Notes under the pieces: generated by a model
Told to the model about the DNA's origin: nothing
Databases searched by the model: none
Seen by the model: only the letters and a program-made list of their open reading frames with translations
Position numbers and translations under genes: made by a program
NCBI GenBank assembly: GCA_002384205.1
Contig: DGBH01000018.1
Location: 1 to 5,107 of the forward strand
Origin: Bacteroidetes bacterium UBA4009
GTDB lineage: Bacteria; Bacteroidota; Bacteroidia; NS11-12g; UBA9320
Length of the DNA stretch: 5,107 nucleotides
Reading direction: 5' to 3'
In this document: positions 1 through 5,107 of the stretch, piece by piece
Layout: every line of letters begins with the position of its first letter
Position numbering within the stretch: the stretch's first letter is position 1

Positions 1-848
1 AAATAGTATGATGCAACATCAAAGTCATGTCCTATTGCTGTATAGGATTCAGAACCAGGTACATAATTGAATTTAGTTGGACCTTTTGCATACCAAACAA
101 TATAATCTTCGGCATCCATTTTGTCATTGCCATTTAAGTCAAAGCTGTAAATTGCATTTTCTACCAAGTCTTCAGCACGAGGGGTTTGAATCAGCTCTGG
201 AAGCATTTCTCCTCCGTTGCCATAAACCTTGAATTTAGACATGCTAACCGTATTTATGTCAATACCGCTTGTTTCCAAAAAGGTCTTGGTTATTTTAAAA
301 ATACCATCACTTTCAATCTTTACTTTGTAAAAATCTCCGGAGCTGAGGACCGATTTATAGGTGGCATCTTTCTTGTTTTTAGATATGTTGGGATTGTATA
401 TATAAGGTATTGTTTTGATATCCCATTCAAAATCAGTAAGATACTCAGTCTTGCTACCACTTTTACGAAGTGGAGTTACGGTAATTAAAATTGATCTCTT
501 CCTTTTTTCGTAAAGTACCTGTTGTGTTATAGTAAAATCTTCATCAATAATCGTGTGAAATCCATTGAATGGGCTTGATTGCGTTTTAATATTTTTAAGA
601 GAGATAGAAGTGGTGTTAATGCTATTGGCAGAAATCTTAAAGCTATAAGTGGGTATGACTGACTTTTTTACTAGGATTTGGTCACAATCATTGCATTTGA
701 AAGGGATAAGTAACTCCTTTGAATCCATTTTTTCTGATAGATTGATATCCCAGGCAAGGTGTACGTTGTTTTGTTGGGCAACCAATGGAAATACCATGTA
801 AATCAGGAGGAAGGAAATGCATGCTCGAAGTAGGGAAACAATTTTCAT
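1..848 (-). CDS. porU: PorU, type IX secretion system C25-family sortase (N-terminal part, runs off the window)
   Basis: An open frame of 282 codons starts at ATG 848-846 and has no stop before the left edge. An in-frame TAG at 887-885 and no other ATG between fix the start. PorU is the cell-surface gingipain-like (Peptidase_C25) enzyme of the T9SS: it cuts off the C-terminal sorting domain of cargo and helps attach cargo to the surface. Residues 1-25 are a signal peptide with a hydrophobic core and likely cleavage after AQ. Recognition rests on family-typical stretches: SVLSSGDFYKVKIESDGIFKI (167-186, in part), KVYGNGGEMLPEL (207-219), the R-x-x-DLVENAIYSFD region (224-237) and DYIVWYAKGP (248-257). 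The C25 catalytic His/Cys domain and C-terminal end lie outside the window; full PorU is over 1000 residues, so only about a quarter is visible. It is transcribed away from the porP-like/gldJ pair. In flavobacteria porU commonly neighbours porV and gldJ, so porV is expected just beyond the left edge. A CNDC motif (52-55) and an EF-hand-like loop (237-248) are notable. Confidence 0.9.
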   Translation of the reverse strand, partial: MKIVSLLRACISFLLIYMVFPLVAQQNNVHLAWDINLSEKMDSKELLIPFKCNDCDQILVKKSVIPTYSFKISANSINTTSISLKNIKTQSSPFNGFHTIIDEDFTITQQVLYEKRKRSILITVTPLRKSGSKTEYLTDFEWDIKTIPYIYNPNISKNKKDATYKSVLSSGDFYKVKIESDGIFKITKTFLETSGIDINTVSMSKFKVYGNGGEMLPELIQTPRAEDLVENAIYSFDLNGNDKMDAEDYIVWYAKGPTKFNYVPGSESYTAIGHDFDVASYY

Positions 849-888
849 TAATAAAACTTTTGAATTTTTGTAATCATCTATTGACTAA

Positions 889-896
889 CAAACTTA
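889..896 (-). promoter_or_regulatory. Putative -7 promoter box for porU
   Basis: The minus strand reads TAAGTTTG, an exact match to the Bacteroidota sigma-A -7 consensus TAnnTTTG, 40 bases upstream of the porU ATG. The -33 element is poor: only a CTG at 922-920, with a 23-base gap (consensus is TTG with about 17-23 bases). Transcription would begin near 882, giving a leader of roughly 34 bases. This is a consensus match only. Confidence 0.5.
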
Positions 897-905
897 GCAG
901 TATTT

Positions 906-947
906 TTATTGTGTACTGACAGTAATTAGAATAAATTGACACAATAA
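906..947. repeat. Inverted repeat in the divergent porU / porP-like promoter region
   Basis: A perfect 9-bp inverted repeat, TTATTGTGT (906-914) and ACACAATAA (939-947), is separated by 24 bases. The first arm runs into an 11-base odd palindrome, TACTGACAGTA (914-924). The structure lies between the two outward-facing -7 boxes and overlaps the expected -33 area of porU, so it could be an operator that co-regulates both transcripts. No T-run follows either arm, so it is not a typical intrinsic terminator. In AT-rich intergenic DNA a chance origin is possible. Confidence 0.4.
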
Positions 948-980
948 TTATAATTTCTGCTCGTATAAATAGAAAAGTTA

Positions 981-988
981 TATCTTTG
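981..988 (+). promoter_or_regulatory. Putative -7 promoter box for the porP-like/gldJ transcript
   Basis: TATCTTTG matches the Bacteroidota -7 consensus TAnnTTTG exactly and lies 21 bases before the ATG at 1010. Upstream there is only a weak -33 candidate, CTG at 957-959, with a 21-base gap. The start of transcription would be near 995, giving a short AT-rich leader of about 15 bases with no Shine-Dalgarno sequence, as is common in this phylum. Confidence 0.55.
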
Positions 989-1009
989 TCTATTAAAATT
1001 TAAGTCATA

Positions 1010-2002
1010 ATGAAACGAATAAAAGCAGTGATTTTAGTTGCGCTTGGCCTAGTTATAGGATTTCAAGTGTATGCACAAGACCCTGAATTTACGCAATTCT
1101 ACGCGGCTCCTATATACACCAATCCGGCTATGGCTGGTACTGGAGGATGTGCTGGAGGTGGTAGAGTGGTGCTAAACTACAGGAATCAATGGCCATCTTT
1201 ACCGGGGACATTCATAACAACCGCGGCTAGTTATGATCAAAATTTTGATAAAATTGGAGGAGGTGTATCTTTACTTATTCTGGATGACAGAGCAGGAGAA
1301 GGATTGTTAACTTCACAGTCAGTTTCTGCGGGATATTCATTTCAAATGCCAGTTAATAGACGTTTTACTATGCGTTTTGGCATTGAAGGTCAATATGGAC
1401 AACGCAGTATAGATTGGGCTAAACTTCGTTTTGAAGATCAAATTGATCCATCTAGAGGTTTTGTAAATGCGACAAAAGAGCAATGGTCAACAAACAAAGT
1501 AGGGTATGTTAATTTCGCCGCAGGCGTTTTGGGTTACAGTGAACGTTTTTATTTTGGTTTAGCTGCACATAATCTTACCGAGCCTGTTCAGTCTTTTTAC
1601 GGAAATCCTTCTGCTACTATTCCTCGTAGATATACAGCTCATGGGGGAATGGTTATCCCATTAGATGGACGTAAAAACCCTGAGTCTACTATTTCTCCTA
1701 ATGTTTTGTTTATGATGCAACAGAAATTCACTCAAATGAACATTGGGTTCTATTATAATAAAGGACCTTTAGTTACGGGTCTTTGGTTCAGACAAACATT
1801 TGGAGAATACGGGAATTCTGATGCGCTAATGGCACTAGTAGGATTTAGAAAAGATAGATTTAAATTTGGATATAGTTTTGATTTAACGGTTTCTGATGCA
1901 AGAGCTGCAGCACCAACATCGCACGAAATTTCAGCAGGTATTGAGTGGTGTGCACGTAAGCCAAGTCGAAAATATAGAAAGCTGTCTTGCCCAGATTTTT
2001 AA
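1010..2002 (+). CDS. PorP/SprF-family type IX secretion outer membrane protein
   Basis: The 330-residue product has a signal peptide (1-22, cleavage likely after VYA). The mature N-terminus, QDPEFTQFYAAPIYTNPAMAG, carries the family hallmark (aromatic/Asn-Pro-Ala-x-Ala-Gly) of PorP/SprF proteins. Alternating hydrophobic/aromatic strands follow throughout, consistent with an outer membrane beta-barrel, including RFGIEGQYGQR and the late KFGYSFDLTVSDARA, then SHEISAGIEW. The protein closes with a basic periplasmic-looking tail and CPDF, as in many family members. Length is normal for the family (about 300-350). In known systems PorP associates with the PorK/N (GldK/N) ring of the T9SS, and SprF with secretion of the adhesin SprB. 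Here the gene sits 72 bp before gldJ, so I infer that it works with GldJ at the outer membrane. Sequence alone does not say whether it is the core PorP, an SprF-type cargo-specific copy or a GldJ-dedicated paralogue, so no symbol is given. Cysteines are at 47, 314 and 327. Confidence 0.9.
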   Translation: MKRIKAVILVALGLVIGFQVYAQDPEFTQFYAAPIYTNPAMAGTGGCAGGGRVVLNYRNQWPSLPGTFITTAASYDQNFDKIGGGVSLLILDDRAGEGLLTSQSVSAGYSFQMPVNRRFTMRFGIEGQYGQRSIDWAKLRFEDQIDPSRGFVNATKEQWSTNKVGYVNFAAGVLGYSERFYFGLAAHNLTEPVQSFYGNPSATIPRRYTAHGGMVIPLDGRKNPESTISPNVLFMMQQKFTQMNIGFYYNKGPLVTGLWFRQTFGEYGNSDALMALVGFRKDRFKFGYSFDLTVSDARAAAPTSHEISAGIEWCARKPSRKYRKLSCPDF

Positions 2003-2074
2003 TTAAAGGTAAATTGCTATCATTGCACAATATTTAAAAGAAAGAAAAAGTTTATAAAAGTAGTTTCTTATAAT

Positions 2075-3499
2075 ATGAGATTAAATAAAGTTAAAATAGG
2101 ATTACTAGCGCTTACAGTTATGTCAACTGTAGCTTGTAAAAAAGAGCAGTCATCAAGCACTGGATGGAATTATAATGATTCTAAGTGGGGTGGTTTTGAG
2201 AAGCATGAATATGCAGGTCAAGAAACAGGTCCCGGATTAATTCTAGTTCATGGTGGAGCCTTTACCATGGGTTCGTCTGAACAAGATGTTACCTATGAGC
2301 ATAATAATGTTGAGCGTAAGATTACAGTTGGTTCATTCTATATGGATGAAACAGAGGTGACCAACATGCACTACAGAGAGTATGTGTATTGGTTAAATAG
2401 AGTTTATGTTGATTATCCAGAGGTAGGAATCAATGCATTGCCAGATACAAATGTTTGGAGAAACAAGTTGGCTTATAACGAGCCATACGTGGATTTATAT
2501 TATCGCCATCCTGCTTACCAAGATTACCCTGTTGTAGGAGTTAATTGGCAGCAAGCTGCTGCTTATGCAGCTTGGAGAAGTGATCGTGTAAATGAAATGA
2601 TTCTGATTAGAGAAGGTGTCTTAAAACCAGACCCAGGTCAACAAAACGAAACTAACTTTAATACGGGCGCATACTATGTAGGTCAACACGATGGTTTTAC
2701 ATTTGGCAAACACCAAATGAGAGATTATGCGGGAGATAAAAAGGCTAGAAGAGATGTAAGAATGGAAGACGGTATTTTATTGCCAGAATACAGACTGCCT
2801 ACTGAAGCGGAGTGGGAATATGCCGCACAAGCAGGAATAGGAGCTTCTACATATGAGAATATAAATCAAAAGAAAATATATTCATGGGAAGGTCTTACCA
2901 TTCGTTATAGTGGGGGTAAAGAGCGTGATAGAGGTTATGTGATGGACAACATCAAACGAGGAAAAGGAGATCAAGGGGGTATTGCAAATCGTCTGAATGA
3001 TGGTGCACTAATTACAGCTCCGGTTGCTTCTTATTGGCCAAATGATAATGGTCTTTATAACATGTCAGGTAACGTTTCTGAATGGGTGATGGATGTATAT
3101 CGTCCATTGTCATTAGAAGATGTTACGGATTTCAATGCATTTCGTGGTAACGCATTTAATAAAATTAAACTAGACCAAGATGGTATAGTTGATCTTAAAG
3201 ACAGCCTAGGTAGAATAGTTTATGTGCCTGTAACAGAAGAAGAGAATGTAGGAAGAAGAAATTATAAAAGATCTGATAATAAAGGGTCTATAGATGAAGA
3301 GACTTATATGGATGACGAGCAAGGTTACGAGTACGGTGTCTCTACACTTATCGATAACCAGGCACGAGTTTACAAAGGTGGTTCATGGAACGATAGAATT
3401 TATTGGGCTTCACCAGGAACGAGAAGGTACCTAGATGAGCAGCAAGCTTTATCGACACTCGGTTTTAGATGTGCAATGCACAGAGTGGGTGCACCATAA
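2075..3499 (+). CDS. gldJ: GldJ, gliding motility / T9SS outer membrane lipoprotein
   Basis: The 474-residue product has a lipoprotein signal peptide with lipobox TVAC and lipidated C21. A formylglycine-generating-enzyme-like (FGE-sulfatase) fold follows: GGAFTMG (60-66), SFYMDETEVTN (87-97), HPAYQDYPVVGVNW (145-158), RLPTEAEWEYA (240-250), LYNMSGNVSEWVMDVY (327-342), VYKGGSWND (432-440) and GFRCA (463-467). The details point to GldJ rather than its paralogue GldK: SSSTGW just after the lipidated Cys, the YREYVYWL-type segment (100-107), and TNVWRNKLAYNE (125-136). GldJ is needed for Flavobacterium johnsoniae gliding and for stability of other Gld proteins, and so for T9SS function. Only two cysteines exist (21 and 466), so the FGE catalytic cysteine pair is absent and the role is structural. 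The charged insert at about 345-430 is a GldJ-like elaboration. The protein is shorter than F. johnsoniae GldJ (about 560 residues) and ends seven residues after GFRCA. It is probably co-transcribed with the upstream porP-like gene. Confidence 0.93.
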   Translation: MRLNKVKIGLLALTVMSTVACKKEQSSSTGWNYNDSKWGGFEKHEYAGQETGPGLILVHGGAFTMGSSEQDVTYEHNNVERKITVGSFYMDETEVTNMHYREYVYWLNRVYVDYPEVGINALPDTNVWRNKLAYNEPYVDLYYRHPAYQDYPVVGVNWQQAAAYAAWRSDRVNEMILIREGVLKPDPGQQNETNFNTGAYYVGQHDGFTFGKHQMRDYAGDKKARRDVRMEDGILLPEYRLPTEAEWEYAAQAGIGASTYENINQKKIYSWEGLTIRYSGGKERDRGYVMDNIKRGKGDQGGIANRLNDGALITAPVASYWPNDNGLYNMSGNVSEWVMDVYRPLSLEDVTDFNAFRGNAFNKIKLDQDGIVDLKDSLGRIVYVPVTEEENVGRRNYKRSDNKGSIDEETYMDDEQGYEYGVSTLIDNQARVYKGGSWNDRIYWASPGTRRYLDEQQALSTLGFRCAMHRVGAP

Positions 3500-3520
3500 T
3501 AGAAAGATACTTAAAATAGT

Positions 3521-3555
3521 AATCCCAATCACGCAAGTGGTTGGGATTTTTTTTT
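3521..3555 (+). terminator. Intrinsic terminator of the porP-like/gldJ transcript
   Basis: AATCCCAATCAC (3521-3532) pairs with GTGGTTGGGATT (3537-3548) in a 12-bp stem with one T-G wobble. The loop is GCAA, a stabilising GNRA tetraloop, and a run of nine T follows (3547-3555). It starts 21 bases after the gldJ stop. The opposite strand lacks a T-run, so it works only for plus-strand transcription. Confidence 0.92.
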
Positions 3556-3573
3556 ACCTGCGGCATTCTACAC

Positions 3574-3608
3574 AAAAAAAGCACTGCAAAGACGCAGTGC
3601 TTTTTTTT
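3574..3608. terminator. Bidirectional intrinsic terminator between convergent gldJ and the bacilliredoxin gene
   Basis: A7 (3574-3580), then GCACTGC (3581-3587), a six-base loop, GCAGTGC (3594-3600) and T8 (3601-3608). The A- and T-runs flank a perfect 7-bp GC-rich stem, and can themselves pair to extend it, so the hairpin is followed by a U-tract on both strands. For the minus strand it sits about 38 bases past the bacilliredoxin stop. For the plus strand it is a backup 25 bases beyond the gldJ terminator. Confidence 0.9.
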
Positions 3609-3646
3609 GATAAGTAGATAAAGACGTGTTGTTTCTTAACTATTCA

Positions 3647-4060
3647 CTAGCAAAACTCTTTGTACACTTCTTGTAAATGACTAGCTATCATCTCAGCACT
3701 TCGACCCTCAATATGATGACGCTCTACAAAATGAACAAGCTCACCATCTTTAAATAGCCCAATACTTGGACTGCTCGGAGGGTATGGTAAAAGAAGTTCT
3801 CTTGCTGCGGCAACTGCAGCAGAATCTTGTCCTGCAAATACCGTAAAAAGATTGTCTGGTTTTTTTTCGCCGGTCAAAGAGCCAACGGCACCTGGTCTAG
3901 CACTTCCTGCCGCACAGCCACATACACTATTTACTACAAGTAAGCTTGTGCCCTTTGCGGATGGTAAAGTGTTAACTACTTGACTTTTATCTCTTAATTC
4001 GACAAAGCCATTATTGGTTAAATCTGCTCGCATTGGAGCTACTAATTCTTCTGGATACAT
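3647..4060 (-). CDS. Bacilliredoxin, BrxA/BrxB (YphP/YqiW) family
   Basis: The 137-residue cytosolic protein belongs to the small thioredoxin-fold family of Bacillus subtilis YphP/YqiW (DUF1094), whose usual length is about 140-145. Diagnostic features are the N-terminal MYPEELVAPMRADLT, the active-site segment VVNSVCGCAAGSARPGA with C47-G-C49, DNLFTVFAGQD (69-79), the cis-Pro region PPSSPSIGLF (94-103), VHFVERHHIEGR (108-119) and a C-terminal cysteine (C137), also present in B. subtilis homologues. Family members reduce mixed disulfides of proteins with bacillithiol; disulfide isomerase activity was also reported for YphP. N44 of VVNSVCGC and the CGC pair are intact, so an active enzyme is expected. 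The start at ATG 4060-4058 gives the expected family N-terminus; the leader is AT-rich with no Shine-Dalgarno. The gene diverges from ahcY across 89 bp and converges on gldJ. Whether it is BrxA or BrxB cannot be told from this sequence, so no symbol is given. Confidence 0.93.
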   Translation of the reverse strand: MYPEELVAPMRADLTNNGFVELRDKSQVVNTLPSAKGTSLLVVNSVCGCAAGSARPGAVGSLTGEKKPDNLFTVFAGQDSAAVAAARELLLPYPPSSPSIGLFKDGELVHFVERHHIEGRSAEMIASHLQEVYKEFC

Positions 4061-4080
4061 AATATTTTAATTAATTCTTG

Positions 4081-4088
4081 CAAATATG
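4081..4088 (-). promoter_or_regulatory. Weak -7-like box for the bacilliredoxin gene
   Basis: The minus strand reads CATATTTG, one mismatch from TAnnTTTG, 20 bases upstream of the bacilliredoxin ATG. I see no good -33 TTG at the right distance. It is the best candidate in the 89-bp divergent spacer, but weak. Confidence 0.3.
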
Positions 4089-4123
4089 CAACAAAACTAG
4101 GGATGCCTTTGTTCTATATATGC

Positions 4124-4131
4124 TAAATTTG
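4124..4131 (+). promoter_or_regulatory. Putative -7 promoter box for ahcY
   Basis: TAAATTTG matches the Bacteroidota -7 consensus TAnnTTTG exactly, 18 bases before the ATG at 4150. The upstream TTTG at 4108-4111 is too close (12 bases) for a -33 element, and ATG at 4103-4105 is only a partial match at an 18-base gap. The leader would be about 12 bases with no Shine-Dalgarno. Confidence 0.5.
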
Positions 4132-4149
4132 CACCGTTTAAAAACACAA

Positions 4150-5107
4150 ATGACAACACAAACAATGAGTAACTACAAAGTAAAAGATATTTCGCTTGCA
4201 GAGTGGGGTAGAAAAGAGATCAATATTGCTGAAGCTGAAATGCCGGGGTTAATGTCTTTAAGAGAGGAATTTGGAGCTAGTAAACCATTAGCAGGAGCTC
4301 GCATCGCGGGTTGTTTGCATATGACCATTCAAACTGCAGTCCTTATCGAAACACTTCAAGCGCTTGGTGCTGAAGTAACTTGGAGTAGTTGTAATATTTT
4401 TTCAACACAAGATCAAGCTGCTGCAGCTATCGCTGCTGCAGGAACACCTGTTTTTGCTTGGAAAGGAATGAACGAAGAGGAATTTGATTGGTGTATAGAA
4501 CAAACGTTACATGCATTTGAAGGAGGAAAACCCTTAAACATGATTCTAGATGACGGAGGAGACTTAACCAATATGGTTTTAGATAGATTCCCTAAATTAG
4601 CAGAAGGTATAAAAGGTATCTCTGAAGAAACCACAACAGGGGTTCTTAGATTACACGATAGAGTAAAAGCTGGCACATTACCGCTTCCTGCTATTAATAT
4701 TAATGATTCTGTAACTAAATCGAAATTTGACAATAAATATGGATGCAAGGAATCTGCTGTAGATGCGATAAGAAGAGCTACTGATGTAATGATTGCTGGT
4801 AAAGTAGCTATTGTTGCGGGTTATGGTGATGTAGGTAAAGGTACTGCGGCATCTCTTGCAGGAGCTGGAGCTCGAGTTATAGTTACAGAAATAGATCCTA
4901 TATGTGCTTTACAAGCAGCAATGGATGGTTTTGAGGTTAAGAAAATGGAGAACGCTATTCCAAGAGCTCAAATAATTGTGACTGCCACCGGGAATAAAGA
5001 CATTTTAACAGAGAAACACTTCAAGTTAATGAATGACAAGGCAATCGTCTGTAACATTGGTCATTTTGATAATGAGATAGATGTAGCGTATTTAAATAAA
5101 CAATATG
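4150..5107 (+). CDS. ahcY: S-adenosylhomocysteine hydrolase (partial, C-terminus outside the window)
   Basis: An open frame of 319 codons runs off the right edge; the family is usually about 430-480 residues, so roughly a quarter is missing. The cytosolic, NAD-dependent enzyme splits S-adenosylhomocysteine into adenosine and homocysteine, relieving product inhibition of methyltransferases in the activated methyl cycle. Visible motifs: [13 protein letters not shown] (53-65, with the substrate-site His57), the signature [16 protein letters not shown] (79-94), DDGGD (134-138), SEETTTG (158-164), [11 protein letters not shown] (189-199, holding Lys190, Asp194, Asn195 and Cys199, equivalent to human K186, D190, N191 and C195), the NAD-binding [10 protein letters not shown] (222-231), TEIDP (246-250) with the ribose-binding acidic residue, and [11 protein letters not shown] (301-311). 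All catalytic residues that fall inside the window are intact. The start at 4150 is preferred for its position after the -7 box; a second in-frame ATG at 4165 is possible and would remove only five non-conserved residues. It is divergent from the bacilliredoxin gene. Confidence 0.96.
   Translation, partial: MTTQTMSNYKVKDISLAEWGRKEINIAEAEMPGLMSLREEFGASKPLAGARIAGCLHMTIQTAVLIETLQALGAEVTWSSCNIFSTQDQAAAAIAAAGTPVFAWKGMNEEEFDWCIEQTLHAFEGGKPLNMILDDGGDLTNMVLDRFPKLAEGIKGISEETTTGVLRLHDRVKAGTLPLPAININDSVTKSKFDNKYGCKESAVDAIRRATDVMIAGKVAIVAGYGDVGKGTAASLAGAGARVIVTEIDPICALQAAMDGFEVKKMENAIPRAQIIVTATGNKDILTEKHFKLMNDKAIVCNIGHFDNEIDVAYLNKQY

Noticed and set aside
186..488. A 100-codon plus-strand open frame
   Set aside because: It lies entirely antisense to the conserved porU frame, has no promoter or recognisable domain, and its protein looks like random AT-rich translation.
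2003..2074. A possible separate promoter for gldJ in the 72-bp spacer
   Set aside because: No TAnnTTTG box with a TTG at suitable spacing and no terminator hairpin were found, so co-transcription with the porP-like gene is the simpler reading.
2075..3499. Annotation as a sulfatase-modifying (formylglycine-generating) enzyme or as GldK/PorK
   Set aside because: The catalytic cysteine pair is missing and a lipobox is present, so it is not an enzyme. The N-terminal SSSTGW, TNVWRNKLAYNE and RSDRVNE segments and the porU neighbour fit GldJ better than GldK.
3435..3617. A 60-codon plus-strand open frame at the end of gldJ
   Set aside because: It overlaps the conserved C-terminal GFRCA codons of gldJ in another frame and runs through both terminator hairpins, so it is not a plausible gene.
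4417..4441. GCTGCTGCA-type near-repeat
   Set aside because: It encodes the alanine-rich stretch after the AhcY signature ([10 protein letters not shown]), normal for the family, so it is not a functional DNA repeat.
4413..4748. A 111-codon minus-strand open frame
   Set aside because: It is the antisense shadow of strongly conserved ahcY codons; no start signal or domain supports it.

Overview
The window looks like part of a chromosome from a gliding or type IX-secreting member of the Bacteroidota, most likely a marine flavobacterium or a relative. The sequence is AT-rich, starts lack clear Shine-Dalgarno sites, and TAnnTTTG-type -7 promoter boxes lie between divergent genes. Four proteins are diagnostic or fit well: PorU, a PorP/SprF-type outer membrane protein, the gliding lipoprotein GldJ and a Bacteroidota-style bacilliredoxin. 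I saw no mobile element, tRNA, rRNA or CRISPR array.

Left part (1-3555), a type IX secretion system (T9SS)/gliding locus. The left edge holds the first 282 codons of porU on the minus strand, running off the window. PorU is the sortase that removes the C-terminal sorting signal from T9SS cargo. A 161-bp intergenic region has a -7 box facing each way and an inverted repeat between them. On the plus strand, a porP/sprF-like gene (1010-2002) is followed after 72 bp by gldJ (2075-3499), probably as one transcript. It ends at a strong GNRA-loop terminator, backed by a second, symmetric terminator shared with the convergent gene.

Right part (3574-5107), housekeeping genes. A bacilliredoxin gene (brxA-like, 3647-4060, minus) converges on gldJ. 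It diverges across 89 bp from ahcY (S-adenosylhomocysteine hydrolase), whose first 319 codons are present before the window ends.

The most interesting architecture is the porP-like/gldJ pair. It has the same order and protein families as the porP-porK (gldK) pair of the core T9SS cluster, and it sits back to back with porU. This suggests a second outer-membrane-protein/lipoprotein module dedicated to GldJ. The gene families themselves are all known; I see no wholly new system.
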